In this document: one piece after another, positions 10,259 through 22,264 of the stretch
Position numbering within the stretch: the first letter of the stretch is position 1
Layout of the letters: every line of letters begins with the position of its first letter
Assembly: GCF_001189235.2 (NCBI RefSeq)
Contig: NZ_LFIP02000012.1
Coordinates: 62,001-126,000 of the forward strand
Direction: 5' to 3'
DNA length: 64,000 bases
From: Bradyrhizobium embrapense
Lineage (GTDB): Bacteria > Pseudomonadota > Alphaproteobacteria > Rhizobiales > Xanthobacteraceae
Translations under genes and position numbers: made by a program
The notes under the pieces: generated by a model
What the model saw: the letters and a program-made list of their open reading frames with translations, nothing else
What the model was told of the DNA's origin: nothing
The model's database searches: none

Positions 10259-11659
10259 ATGGCTTCTTACGATCTCGTCGTCATCGGCACCGGCCCCGGC
10301 GGTTACGTCTGCGCGATCCGCGCGGCGCAGCTCGGCATGAAGGTTGCCGTCGTCGAGAAGAACGCGACGCTGGGCGGCACCTGCCTCAATGTCGGCTGCA
10401 TGCCGTCAAAGGCGCTGCTGCACGCCTCCGAGATGTTCGAGGAAGCCGGACACTCCTTCGCCAAGATGGGTGTCAGCGTCCCGGCGCCGAAGCTCGACCT
10501 GCCCGCGATGATGAACTTCAAGCAGCAGGGCATCGACGGCAACGTCAAGGGCGTCGAGTTCCTGATGAAGAAGAACAAGATCGACGTCCTCAAGGGCACC
10601 GGCAAGATCCTCGGTGCGGGCAAGGTGGAGGTCTCCGGCGACGGCAAGTCCGAGACCGTCGAGACCAAGAACATCGTCATCGCCACCGGCTCCGACATCG
10701 CGCGGCTGAGGGGCATCGACATCGACGAGAAGCGCATCGTGTCGTCGACCGGCGCGCTGTCGCTGGAGAAGGTGCCCTCAAACCTTCTGATCGTCGGCGC
10801 CGGCGTGATCGGGCTCGAGCTCGGTTCGGTCTGGCATCGTCTCGGCGCCAAGGTCACCGTGGTGGAATTCCTCGACCGCATCCTGCCCGGCATGGACGGC
10901 GAGGTGGCGAAGCAATTCCAGCGCATCCTGGAAAAGCAGGGCTTTACCTTCAAGCTCGGCGCCAAGGTCACGTCAGTCGACACCTCGGGCAAGACGCTTC
11001 AGGCCAAGGTCGAGCCGGCCGCGGGGGGCGCTGCCGAAGCCATCGAAGCCGACGTCGTGCTGGTGTGCATCGGCCGCGTGCCCTACACCGAAGGCCTCGG
11101 GCTGAAGGAAGCCGGCGTTGCGCTCGACAATCGCGGCCGCGTCGAGATCGACGCGCACTTCTCGACCAATGTGAAAGGCATCTACGCGATCGGCGACGTC
11201 GTGGCCGGGCCGATGCTGGCGCACAAGGCGGAAGACGAGGGCGTTGCCTGCGCGGAGATCATCGCGGGCCAGGCCGGCCATGTGAACTACGACGTCATCC
11301 CAGGCGTTGTGTATACCACGCCGGAAGTGTCGTCGGTCGGCAAGACCGAGGAAGATCTCAAGCAGGCCGGCGTCGCTTATACCGTCGGCAAATTTCCGTT
11401 CACCGCGAACGGCCGCTCCAAGGTCAATCAGACCACCGACGGCTTCGTGAAGGTTCTCGCAGATGCGAAGACGGATCGGGTGCTCGGCGTGCACATCATC
11501 GGCATTGAGGCCGGCGAAATGATCCACGAAGCCTGCGTCCTGATGGAATTCGGCGGTTCGGCGGAGGATCTGGCGCGCACCTGCCACGCCCATCCGACCC
11601 GCTCCGAAGCCATCAAGGAAGCCGCGCTTGCGGTGGGCAAGCGCGCCATCCATATGTGA
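10259..11659 (+). CDS. lpdA: Dihydrolipoyl dehydrogenase (E3)
   Basis: 466 residues. This FAD flavoprotein reoxidises the lipoyl groups of 2-oxoacid dehydrogenase complexes with NAD+. The FAD-binding site is GTGPGGY (10-16); the redox disulphide is C42/C47 in GGTCLNVGCMPSKALLH; the NAD site is VGAGVIGLELGSVW; the second FAD contact is YAIGDVVAGPMLAHKAEDEG; the His-Glu pair of the dimer interface is in CHAHPTRSEAIKEAAL. ATG start. It most likely serves the SucAB complex encoded just upstream. Confidence 0.97.
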   Translation: MASYDLVVIGTGPGGYVCAIRAAQLGMKVAVVEKNATLGGTCLNVGCMPSKALLHASEMFEEAGHSFAKMGVSVPAPKLDLPAMMNFKQQGIDGNVKGVEFLMKKNKIDVLKGTGKILGAGKVEVSGDGKSETVETKNIVIATGSDIARLRGIDIDEKRIVSSTGALSLEKVPSNLLIVGAGVIGLELGSVWHRLGAKVTVVEFLDRILPGMDGEVAKQFQRILEKQGFTFKLGAKVTSVDTSGKTLQAKVEPAAGGAAEAIEADVVLVCIGRVPYTEGLGLKEAGVALDNRGRVEIDAHFSTNVKGIYAIGDVVAGPMLAHKAEDEGVACAEIIAGQAGHVNYDVIPGVVYTTPEVSSVGKTEEDLKQAGVAYTVGKFPFTANGRSKVNQTTDGFVKVLADAKTDRVLGVHIIGIEAGEMIHEACVLMEFGGSAEDLARTCHAHPTRSEAIKEAALAVGKRAIHM

Positions 11660-12237
11660 TCGAACATCCCGGTGCGAGCCGGGTCGAGATCACAGTGATG
11701 TTGCGCCGTCTGCTTCAGCCGTTCTGGGTCCTGCTTGCGATCATCTTCCTGATCGAGGCCTGGCTATGGGATCACGTCGAGCCGATCGTGGCCCGGGTGG
11801 TGGCGTGGATTCCGCTGCGCGCGCTCAAGCAATGGCTTGCCGAACGGGTCGATGCGCTGTCGCCGGCAATGACGCTGATCGTTTTCGTGGTGCCGCTGAT
11901 CCCGCTGTTTCCGCTCAAGCTGGTCGGCCTCTGGCTGCTCGCGAATCAATACTGGTTCAGCGCGGTCTCGCTGATCCTGTTCGCCAAGATCGTCGGCGTC
12001 GGCGTTACCGCTTTCCTGTTCGACGTGACGCGCTCGAAACTGCTGGAGATGCCTTGGTTCGAGGCGCTCTATAACTTCGTGATGGCGCTGCGCGCCAAGG
12101 CCACCGCGCTGGTCGAGCCGGTCAAGCGGCGCATCCTCGAGATGATCAGGGGCGATGGTGACGGCTGGACCGCGCGCACCCTGCGCCTGATCGCGCGCTT
12201 CCGCAAAAGCGTCCACCAGACCAGCAAGGTCCTCTGA
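11656..12237 (+). CDS. Hypothetical membrane protein
   Basis: 193 residues if read from the GTG that overlaps the lpdA stop (GTGA), or 179 from the ATG at 11698 (MLRRLLQPFWVLL). Three hydrophobic stretches are visible: about 23-40 (FWVLLAIIFLIEAWLW), 70-95 (LIVFVVPLIPLFPLKLVG) and 102-122. The C-terminal 70 residues are basic and probably cytoplasmic. I do not recognise a named family beyond conserved hypothetical proteins of related bacteria. Coupling to lpdA is suggested by the overlap. Confidence 0.72.
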   Translation: MIEHPGASRVEITVMLRRLLQPFWVLLAIIFLIEAWLWDHVEPIVARVVAWIPLRALKQWLAERVDALSPAMTLIVFVVPLIPLFPLKLVGLWLLANQYWFSAVSLILFAKIVGVGVTAFLFDVTRSKLLEMPWFEALYNFVMALRAKATALVEPVKRRILEMIRGDGDGWTARTLRLIARFRKSVHQTSKVL

Positions 12238-12251
12238 GCAACGACCCTCGT

Positions 12252-12296
12252 CCCGTCATCCTGAGGCTCGCTTCACTCGCACCTCAGGATGACGGG
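12252..12296. repeat. Palindromic repeat (15-bp arms)
   Basis: CCCGTCATCCTGAGG and its exact reverse complement CCTCAGGATGACGGG are separated by 15 bases. The element lies between convergent genes and can act as a bidirectional terminator. A fragment of the same arm (CTCAGGATGACGG) recurs at 12421-12433, so this is a dispersed repeat rather than a simple terminator. Confidence 0.75.
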
Positions 12297-12312
12297 CGCA
12301 TAGTTCTATCCT

Positions 12313-12398
12313 CGTCATTGCGAGCGAAGCGAAGCAATCCATAGCTCGGCAGAACGGACGGATGGATTGCTTCGTCGCTATCGCTCCTCGCAATGACG
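12313..12398. repeat. Dispersed palindromic repeat, copy 1
   Basis: It begins CGTCATTGCGAGCGAAGCGA and ends with the near inverse CTCCTCGCAATGACG; internally GCAATCCAT is answered by ATGGATTGC. The first 30 bases are identical to those of a second copy at 36822, showing a repeat family. It resembles the REP-like elements known in Bradyrhizobium. It carries no coding capacity. Confidence 0.8.
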
Positions 12399-12450
12399 GA
12401 AATGCAAGGACTCACATCCTCTCAGGATGACGGCGCCGGAGCTGTGGGCC

Positions 12451-13041
12451 TCAATGCAGATGCAGCAGATGCGGCTGGAACAGGCCGAGCAAGGTCATCG
12501 CGACGCCGGCGAGCGTCACCAGGCCGGACACCCAGGCCAGCGCGGCGATGCCGGTGATGATGGTCGCGGAGGCCAGCACGATGGCGATCTGGAAAGCGGC
12601 GGAGGCAAGCTCGAAATGATGATATTTCGCGGTGGCCTCGTCGCGCTCGTGCTCGGCGTGCTTGGCGCGTTCGGAGAGCTGCTCTGAACCCTCGCCGGTC
12701 TCCGGCTCCGAGCGGTAGCGCGCCGCGGTCTTCTGCCAGTCGTCGATCTGCTTCTGCAGCGCGGCCTTGGCCGCCTCGTCGGTGGTGGTCGCAAGGTTCA
12801 GCTTGCCCTGCTCGGCTGCGGTCTGCACCGCGGTGCGGCGGATGCTCTTGGCCTGGAAGAAGGCCCAGAGGTTGGAGGCTTCGACGTTCTTGCTGATCGA
12901 TTCGGTCTGGGCGCCCTTGCCGAGCGTTTCCGACAGCGCCAGGCAGAGGGCGATCACGGCAATCAGGAGCGCGATCTTCTTGTTCTCGCCCGACGCATGC
13001 TCGGCATGCTCCGCGTGCTCCATACTTTCCTGTGCGCTCAT
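12451..13041 (-). CDS. DUF4337-like membrane protein
   Basis: 196 residues from the ATG at 13041, chosen because GGAGGGGGAATC directly precedes it; longer upstream in-frame readings lack a site. The N-terminus is His/Glu-rich (EHAEHAEHA), followed by one membrane helix (about 23-40), a long charged, probably coiled-coil middle (Gln/Glu/Lys/Arg-rich, 50-140), and two closely spaced membrane segments at the C-terminus ending in FQPHLLHLH. This layout fits the DUF4337 family, whose function is unknown. Confidence 0.78.
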   Translation of the reverse strand: MSAQESMEHAEHAEHASGENKKIALLIAVIALCLALSETLGKGAQTESISKNVEASNLWAFFQAKSIRRTAVQTAAEQGKLNLATTTDEAAKAALQKQIDDWQKTAARYRSEPETGEGSEQLSERAKHAEHERDEATAKYHHFELASAAFQIAIVLASATIITGIAALAWVSGLVTLAGVAMTLLGLFQPHLLHLH

Positions 13042-13198
13042 GATTCCCCCTCCGGATGAGACCGCGCCACGATTGCCGAATGCGGCGTACAAGGCAAGTG
13101 CCGAGCGATTTGTGGCAGCCGTATGAATATGAACGACGCAAGATGAACGGCGCCTTGGTGCCAACCCCGCGCCGTATTTTGAACTAAGGTCCGGGCGT

Positions 13199-14170
13199 TC
13201 AGCCGCGCGGATGCGCGGAGCGATAAACTTCCAGGAGGCGCTCGCTGTCGATGCCGGTGTAGATCTGCGTGGTCGACAGCGATGCGTGGCCGAGCAATTC
13301 CTGGATCGCGCGCAAATCGCCGCCGCGGCTCAGCAGATGCGTGGCGAAGGAGTGCCGCAGCGCATGCGGCGTTGCGCTGTCGGGCAGGCCGAGCGCGCCG
13401 CGCAGCCGCTCCATGGTGAGCTGGATGATGCGTGGGCTCAAGGGTCCGCCGCGTGCGCCGACGAACATCGGCCCGGTCGGGCTGAGCTGATGCGGACAGA
13501 TCGCCGCATAGTCCGCGATCAACTGCAGCACGTTCTGCAGCACCGGCACCATCCGGGTCTTGTTGCCCTTGCCGGTGACGACAAGCACGTCGCCTTCGCC
13601 CGGCTTCGGCACGTCGCGGCGCTTCAGGCCCAGCGCCTCGGAGATGCGCAGACCCGAGCCATAGAGCAGAGCCATCACGGCGGCGTCACGCACCAGGATC
13701 CAGGTCTCGCGGGTTTCGCCGGCGCGCTCGTCGGCGTCGGCAAAGCGTTTCGCGGCTTCCATGTGGATCGGCTTCGGCAGGCTCTTCGCCACCTTGGGGG
13801 CGCGGATAGCCGACAGCGCACCGACCTTGCCCTTGCCTTCGCGCTCCAGGAAACGTCCGAACGAGCGCAGGCCCGCCAGCGCCCGCATCAGCGATCGCCC
13901 ACCGATCTCGTCGGCACGGCGCATCGCCATGAAGGCGCGGACATCGCTGGCCTCGAGCGCGGAGAATGCCGCAAGCGTCACGCGCCCGCCCCAGTGCCCG
14001 GCCAGGAAGGCCAGGCATTGCCGTACATCGCGGGCATAGGCCTCGAGCGTCTTCGGCGACAGCCGCCGCTCGGCGCGCAGATGCGACAACCAGCGCGTCA
14101 TCTCCTGCGTGACCGTGACGTCGGCGCAGTCGAGCTCGAGCGGTGGGATGGGCTGATCGGTTCTGGCCAT
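13199..14170 (-). CDS. xerC: Tyrosine recombinase XerC
   Basis: 323 residues from the ATG at 14170 (MARTDQPIPP). A GTG 45 bases further out is open but overlaps a TATAAT sequence at 14204-14209 that could be the -10 box. The N-terminal SAM-like core-binding domain includes RAERRLSPKTLEAYARD; the catalytic domain has the first arginine in GSGLRISEALGLKR, then PHALRHSFATHLL, LLGHASLSTTQIYTGID with the nucleophilic tyrosine. XerC/XerD resolve chromosome dimers at dif. The choice of XerC over XerD rests on its position beside priA, as in related genomes. Confidence 0.92.
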   Translation of the reverse strand: MARTDQPIPPLELDCADVTVTQEMTRWLSHLRAERRLSPKTLEAYARDVRQCLAFLAGHWGGRVTLAAFSALEASDVRAFMAMRRADEIGGRSLMRALAGLRSFGRFLEREGKGKVGALSAIRAPKVAKSLPKPIHMEAAKRFADADERAGETRETWILVRDAAVMALLYGSGLRISEALGLKRRDVPKPGEGDVLVVTGKGNKTRMVPVLQNVLQLIADYAAICPHQLSPTGPMFVGARGGPLSPRIIQLTMERLRGALGLPDSATPHALRHSFATHLLSRGGDLRAIQELLGHASLSTTQIYTGIDSERLLEVYRSAHPRG

Positions 14171-14293
14171 GTCGTAAGGGCTGTTGGCGCTGCTAATCTC
14201 CTGATTATATCGCACTGCCTTCGTTTACTGTTCGCTAAGACCGCGCAGCGGTGCTAGCCCGGCTCAAAGCTCCGATTCAAAAGCTCTGATTCA

Positions 14294-16504
14294 ATGGACC
14301 ACACCACGCGCCCCAGCCCCGTCCCCGCATCGACGACACGGATCGTCGACGTGCTCGTGCCTGTCGCGCTGAACCAGACCTATTCCTACCGCGTGCCGCG
14401 CGGCATGGAGCTTGCGCCCGGCGACGTGATCTGTGTTCCGCTCGGACCGCGCGAGGTCGTTGCGGTGGTGTGGGCCGAGAACGCCAGGCCGGATCCGCGG
14501 CTGCACAACCGGCTCAAGGACGTCAGCGAGAAGCTCGATGTTCCGCCGCTCCGCGCGGAGCTGCGCCAGCTCGTCGACTGGGTCTCCAATTACACGTTGT
14601 CGGCGCGCGGCATGGTGCTGCGGATGACGTTGCGGATGGGCGAGAACCTCGGGCCGGAGCGGATGCGGCTCGGGGTGCGCCTGGTCGGCGAGCCGCCGCG
14701 GCGCCTGACGCCGGCGCGCCGGCGGCTGATCGAGGTGCTGTCGGATGGCTTGCTGCACGGCAAGTCGGAGGCGGCGCGGGAGGCCGGCGTCAGCTCGGGC
14801 GTGGTCGATGGCCTGGTCGACGAGGGCACGCTGACGGTCGAGGCGATGCCGCCGCCCGCGCCGCCTCCGATTCCTGATCCCGCCTTTGCGCAGCCGGATT
14901 TCTCGCGCGAGCAGCGCAGCGCGGTCGACGTGATGCGGACGCTGGCGGCGAGCGGCAGCTTTCACGTCGCGCTGCTCGACGGCGTCACCGGTTCGGGCAA
15001 GACCGAAGTCTATTTCGAGGCGATCGCGGAGAATATCCGCCGCGGCAAGCAGACCCTGATCCTGATGCCGGAGATCGCGCTGACCGGCCAGTTCCTCGAC
15101 CGTTTCGCGCAGCGCTTCGGCGTGCGGCCGCTGGAGTGGCATTCGGAGCTCACGCCGCGCACGCGGGCGCGGAACTGGGCGGCGATCTCCGAGGGCAAGG
15201 CGCCGGTCGTGGTCGGCGCCCGTTCTGCGCTGTTCCTGCCCTATGCCGATCTCGGCCTCATCATCGTCGATGAGGAGCATGACCAGGCCTACAAGCAGGA
15301 CGACGGCGCGCATTATCACGCGCGCGACATGGCGGTGGTCCGCGCGCATATCGCAAAGATCCCGATCGTGCTGGCGTCGGCGACGCCCTCGGTCGAGAGC
15401 GAGGTCAATGCGCGCAAGGGGCGCTACCAGCGCGTCGCGCTGCCGTCACGGTTCGGCGGCCAGCACATGCCGCATATCGAGGCGATCGACATGCGCCGCG
15501 CGCCGCCGCCGCGCGGGCGCTTCATTTCGCCAATTCTGGCCGAGCAGATTCGCCATGCGATCGAGCGCCGCGAGCAGGCGCTGCTGTTCCTCAATCGCCG
15601 CGGCTACGCGCCGTTGACGCTCTGCCGCGCCTGCGGCCACCGCTTCGCCTGCACGATCTGCGACGCCTGGCTGGTCGATCACAGATTCCGTCAGCGGCTG
15701 GTCTGTCATCACTGCGGCTTCTCGATGCCGCGGCCGAACAGCTGCCCGCATTGCGCCGCCGAGGAATCGCTGGCTGCGGTCGGCCCCGGCGTCGAGCGCC
15801 TGCAGGAGGAGGCCGCGAACATCTTTCCCGAGGCCCGCACGATGGTGCTGTCGAGCGATCTCATCACCTCGATCGAGACCATGCGCAGCGAGCTCAACGA
15901 GATCGCCGAGGGGCGCGTCGACATCATCATCGGCACCCAGCTGGTGGCCAAGGGGCACAACTTCCCGCGGCTCAACCTGGTCGGCGTCATCGATGCCGAT
16001 CTCGGCCTCAGCAACGGCGATCCGCGCGCCGCCGAGCGGACGTTCCAGCTCTTGAACCAGGTGGTCGGCCGCGCCGGCCGCGAGCAGGGCCGCGGCGTCG
16101 GCTATCTGCAGACCCATCAGCCGGAGCATCCGGTCATCAAGGCTCTGATCGCCAACGACCGCGAGGCGTTCTACGCCAGCGAGATCGATATCCGCGAGCG
16201 CACCGGCTATCCGCCGTTCGGCCGGCTGGCGAGCCTGATCGTCTCCGCCGGCGATCGGCCGACGGCGGAGGGCTTCGCACGCAAGCTTGCGGCGGTGGCG
16301 CCGCTCGACGAGCGGATCCAGGTGCTCGGCCCCGCCGAGGCGCCGCTTGCCGTCATCAAGGGCCGCTACCGCTTCCGCCTGCTGGTGAAGTCGCTGCGCA
16401 ATGTCGACCTGTCGCAATATCTGCGCGAATGGCTGGAGGCGGGTCCCAAGACCAAGGGCAATCTGAAGCTCGAGGTCGACGTCGATCCGCAGAGCTTCCT
16501 GTAG
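14294..16504 (+). CDS. priA: Primosomal protein N' (replication restart helicase PriA)
   Basis: 736 residues. A DNA-binding N-terminal domain (RIVDVLVPVALNQTYSYRVP) is followed by a superfamily 2 helicase: Walker A GVTGSGKTEVY near residue 230, Walker B DEEHDQAYKQDDGAHYHARD near 325, and SATPSVES. A zinc-binding insertion carries pairs of cysteines in CRACGHRFACTIC and CHHCGF ... CPHC (about 450-495). The late helicase motif GRAGREQGRGVGYLQT is present. It reloads the replisome at collapsed forks. ATG start; divergent from xerC across 123 bases. Confidence 0.96.
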   Translation: MDHTTRPSPVPASTTRIVDVLVPVALNQTYSYRVPRGMELAPGDVICVPLGPREVVAVVWAENARPDPRLHNRLKDVSEKLDVPPLRAELRQLVDWVSNYTLSARGMVLRMTLRMGENLGPERMRLGVRLVGEPPRRLTPARRRLIEVLSDGLLHGKSEAAREAGVSSGVVDGLVDEGTLTVEAMPPPAPPPIPDPAFAQPDFSREQRSAVDVMRTLAASGSFHVALLDGVTGSGKTEVYFEAIAENIRRGKQTLILMPEIALTGQFLDRFAQRFGVRPLEWHSELTPRTRARNWAAISEGKAPVVVGARSALFLPYADLGLIIVDEEHDQAYKQDDGAHYHARDMAVVRAHIAKIPIVLASATPSVESEVNARKGRYQRVALPSRFGGQHMPHIEAIDMRRAPPPRGRFISPILAEQIRHAIERREQALLFLNRRGYAPLTLCRACGHRFACTICDAWLVDHRFRQRLVCHHCGFSMPRPNSCPHCAAEESLAAVGPGVERLQEEAANIFPEARTMVLSSDLITSIETMRSELNEIAEGRVDIIIGTQLVAKGHNFPRLNLVGVIDADLGLSNGDPRAAERTFQLLNQVVGRAGREQGRGVGYLQTHQPEHPVIKALIANDREAFYASEIDIRERTGYPPFGRLASLIVSAGDRPTAEGFARKLAAVAPLDERIQVLGPAEAPLAVIKGRYRFRLLVKSLRNVDLSQYLREWLEAGPKTKGNLKLEVDVDPQSFL

Positions 16505-16520
16505 GCGAGCCACCAAAGAA

Positions 16521-16553
16521 AAAGCCTGCCGTCATTTGCGACGGCAGGCCTTT
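16521..16553. terminator. Bidirectional terminator between priA and rlpA-like gene
   Basis: A 10-bp perfect stem GCCTGCCGTC/GACGGCAGGC with ATTTGC loop is flanked by A-run and T-run, so it can end both convergent genes. A second palindrome, CGCGAGGC-AG-GCCTCGCG, follows immediately at 16556-16573. Confidence 0.88.
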
Positions 16554-16605
16554 GGCGCGAGGCAGGCCTCGCGGCGGATACGCAACGCAACGCTTACTGA
16601 AGCGC

Positions 16606-17094
16606 TTACGAGACGACCTCGGCGGTGACGCGGCCGACGCCGCGGCCGGTCAGGCCGATGGCCCGGGCTGCGCCGGTCGAGAGGTCGAGCACGCGGCCGC
16701 GGACGAACGGGCCGCGATCGTTGATGGTGACGACGACGCTGCGGCCGCCATGGGTGACGCGGAGCCTGGTGCCGAACGGCAGCGAGCGGTGGGCGGCGGT
16801 CATGGCGTTCTGATTGAAGCGCTGGCCGGAAGCGGTGCGGCTGCCCGACTCATTGCCGTAGAACGAGGCCATCCCCGAGAATGAGTGGCCGCCGGACGGC
16901 TGGACCGATGCATTGGCGTCGCGCCAGGACGAACCTTCGGCGCGAGCCTGATGATGATGATGGCGATGATGGTGGTGCCTGGACTTCGCGGACGCCTCCG
17001 TCACGCTGCCCCCGACCAGAATAGTTGCGGCTACAAACGCAAGCGCCGTACGCGAGCGGGTCACATTGCCCGTCGCCTTCTTGATATTCAGCAT
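16606..17094 (-). CDS. RlpA-like septal ring lytic transglycosylase family protein
   Basis: 162 residues. A signal peptide is evident (basic start, hydrophobic ALAFVAATILVGG, then ASA). A run of eight histidines broken once by arginine (40-48, RHHHHRHHHH) comes next. The C-terminal double-psi beta-barrel has FSGMASFYGNESGSRTASGQ, MTAAHRSLPFGTRLRV, VTINDRGPFVRGRVLDLS, matching RlpA-type proteins that cleave denuded glycan strands. No SPOR domain follows, so it is a short form. Secreted or periplasmic. Confidence 0.85.
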   Translation of the reverse strand: MLNIKKATGNVTRSRTALAFVAATILVGGSVTEASAKSRHHHHRHHHHQARAEGSSWRDANASVQPSGGHSFSGMASFYGNESGSRTASGQRFNQNAMTAAHRSLPFGTRLRVTHGGRSVVVTINDRGPFVRGRVLDLSTGAARAIGLTGRGVGRVTAEVVS

Positions 17095-17724
17095 TGATAA
17101 GACCCTCAGACAGTATTGCCACTAACGTGGCAAGTGGAACCCCCGTCCCTTCGTTGACCAAGGCCGTTTGGTTTCGCAATGAGGCACGAATTGGGCAGTA
17201 AATCCTGATTGTCTCCGGTTGAAATATCTTGTTACCGCCTTGGGGTATTCAATCGAGGTTCCGTAATCTTGTGCATTAACCAATTTTTAACGATCAGTAT
17301 ATTTGCTTATACTGATTAAACGGCTGACGGTAAGTTTTCAGTAAGTAATAGCCAAATGAAACGGCGGCGCGCTTCGGGTTCCTTGCGCGCCCGGCCATGG
17401 GCCCATGCAAATTTCGATGGAACAAATCCGCGTCGGCGCGCATCGGAGCGGTTGCGCTGAATTTCCGCGCGTCGAATTTTTCTGATTCGACCGTCCGCTG
17501 CGGTCGCCAAAAACCGCGTGCGACAAGGCGGCTCTCACGATGCCGTCATGTTGCACCTGCGCGATTGCTATGTTAGCAAAGCCGCGATTTTAACGGTCCC
17601 GGCACGTCCTGTGTCGGTCGAAAATCGAAGTCCCGCTTGAATTCCAAGGGCTTGGATCGCTAGGCGCTGCTTTGGTGGCGACGGTTTTTCCCTTGCGAGT
17701 TTGACAGCAAAAAAGAGCGAGCTC
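17095..17724. other. Divergent intergenic region between rlpA-like gene and atpH
   Basis: About 630 bases with no convincing gene. The middle (17205-17340) is clearly AT-rich against a GC-rich background and holds the perfect inverted repeat listed at 17293-17316. Promoters for the minus-strand RlpA gene and the ATP synthase operon must lie here; I could not place -35/-10 boxes with confidence. Short open frames on both strands lack ribosome sites and family resemblance. Confidence 0.7.
17293..17316. promoter_or_regulatory. Perfect 9-bp inverted repeat, candidate operator
   Basis: ATCAGTATA and TATACTGAT flank TTTGCT. It is AT-rich and sits in the 630-base divergent region, nearly 200 bases from the RlpA start and over 400 from atpH. 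The form fits a dimeric regulator site or an RNA hairpin; no specific regulator can be named. Confidence 0.45.
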
Positions 17725-18284
17725 GTGGCTGCTGAAGATCCGTCCGTTTCGGGAGTGTCCGGTCGTTACGCAACGGCCCTGTTCGAGTTGGCGCGCGACG
17801 AGCAATCCGTCGATCAAGTCCGGGCCGACCTCGACAAGTTCGAGGCCATGCTCAACGAGAGCGCCGATCTCAAGCGCCTCGTCCGCAGTCCGGTGTTTGC
17901 CGCGGACGCCCAGCTGAAGGCGCTGACCGCGGTGCTCGACAAGGCCGGCATTGCCGGCACGTCGGCAAAATTCCTCAAGGTGCTCACCGCCAATCGCCGG
18001 CTGTTCGCCGTGGCCGATGTGATCCGCGCCTATCGCGCGCTGGTGGCGAAGTTCAAGGGCGAGGCGACAGCGGAAGTCACCGTCGCCGAGCAGCTCAGTG
18101 ACAAGAATCTCGACGGGCTGAAGGCCGCACTGAAGTCAGTGACGGGCAAAGACGTCGCGCTCAACGTGAAGGTCGATCCCTCCATTATTGGTGGCCTGGT
18201 GGTCAAGCTCGGCAGCCGCATGGTGGATAGTTCGCTTCGCACCAAACTCAATTCGATCAAGAACGCGATGAAAGAGGCAGGCTG

Positions 18285-18285
<1 letters not shown>
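17725..18285 (+). CDS. atpH: F1 ATP synthase subunit delta
   Basis: 186 residues from the GTG at 17725, giving the N-terminus MAAEDPSVSGVSGRYATAL as I recall it from Bradyrhizobium homologues; an in-frame TTG at 17701 would add eight residues. The delta subunit links F1 to the peripheral stalk of F0. The helical N-terminal half (RYATALFELA) and the C-terminal IIGGLVVKLGSRMVDSSLRTKL are family hallmarks. First gene of the F1 operon; its stop overlaps the atpA start by one base. F0 genes are not in this window. Confidence 0.94.
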
Positions 18286-19814
<1,529 letters not shown>

Positions 19815-19826
19815 CGAGTGGGGCGT

Positions 19827-19847
19827 CGCCCGGCTCGCCGCCGGGCG
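19827..19847 (+). other. Hairpin between atpA and atpG
   Basis: CGCCCGGC and GCCGGGCG form an 8-bp stem with a TCGCC loop, 12 bases after the atpA stop and without a T-run. Inside an operon it more likely tunes mRNA processing or stability than ends transcription. Confidence 0.45.
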
Positions 19848-19905
19848 TGACGAACAGAGGCTTGCGATCTGACCATTGTGGTCGGATCGCCGGGGTGAAC
19901 GAAGA

Positions 19906-20784
19906 ATGGCGTCACTAAAAGACATGCGGGTCCGCATCGCCTCGACCAAGGCGACGCAGAAGATCACCAAGGCCATGCAGATGGTCGCGGCCTCGAAGCT
20001 GCGCCGCGCGCAGAACGCCGCCGAAGCGGCGCGGCCCTATGCCACCAAGATGGATGCGGTGATTTCCAACATCGCTGCCGCGGCCAACGGCTCGCCCGGC
20101 GCGCCGGCACTGCTCGCAGGTACCGGCAACGACCAGGTGCACCTGCTTCTGGTCTGCACCGGCGAGCGCGGCCTGTCCGGCGCTTTCAACTCCGCCATCG
20201 TGCGTCTGGCGCGCGAGCGGGCGCAGTCGCTGCTCGCGCAGGGCAAGGAAGTCAAATTCTTCTGCGTCGGCCGCAAAGGCTACGAGCAGCTGCGTCGGAC
20301 CTATGAGAAGCGGATCATCGAGCATCTCGACCTGCGTTCGGTACGGCAGATCGGCTTCGTCAACGCCGAGGACATCGCGAGCAAGGTGCTGGCGCGGTTC
20401 GAGGCCGGCGAGTTCGACGTCTGCACGCTGTTCTATTCGCGCTTCCAGTCGGTGATCGCGCAGATCCCGACCGCGCAGCAGATCATTCCGCTCGAAGTGG
20501 CGGCGCCCGCGGCCGGCGTGGCTCCGACGACCTCGTACGAATACGAGCCGGAAGAGGATCAGATTCTCGGCAGCCTGCTGCCGCGCAACCTCGCGGTGCA
20601 GGTCTTCCGCGCGCTGCTGGAGAACAACGCCTCGTTCTACGGCGCGCAGATGAGCGCGATGGACAGCGCGACGCGCAACGCCGGCGAGATGATCCGCAAG
20701 CAAACCCTGATTTACAACCGAACCCGTCAGGCCCAGATCACGAAGGAGCTGATCGAGATCATCTCCGGCGCTGAGGCGGTCTAA
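19906..20784 (+). CDS. atpG: F1 ATP synthase subunit gamma
   Basis: 292 residues from the ATG at 19906 (MASLKDMRVRIASTKATQKI); a longer frame begins ten codons earlier but does not match the family N-terminus. Gamma is the rotating central shaft. The conserved N-terminal helix (KITKAMQMVAASKLRRAQ) and the C-terminal SAMDSATRNAGEMIRK ... TKELIEIISGAEAV are intact. It lies 91 bases after atpA and 26 before atpD. Confidence 0.97.
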   Translation: MASLKDMRVRIASTKATQKITKAMQMVAASKLRRAQNAAEAARPYATKMDAVISNIAAAANGSPGAPALLAGTGNDQVHLLLVCTGERGLSGAFNSAIVRLARERAQSLLAQGKEVKFFCVGRKGYEQLRRTYEKRIIEHLDLRSVRQIGFVNAEDIASKVLARFEAGEFDVCTLFYSRFQSVIAQIPTAQQIIPLEVAAPAAGVAPTTSYEYEPEEDQILGSLLPRNLAVQVFRALLENNASFYGAQMSAMDSATRNAGEMIRKQTLIYNRTRQAQITKELIEIISGAEAV

Positions 20785-20810
20785 GGCAGATTTTCGAAGG
20801 AGAACAGTTC

Positions 20811-22253
<1,443 letters not shown>

Positions 22254-22264
22254 GCTTCAGGATG

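Noticed and set aside
13199..14170. XerC as an island integrase
   Set aside because: It lies beside priA with normal composition and is the housekeeping XerC; it is 30 kb from the tRNA-Ser island.
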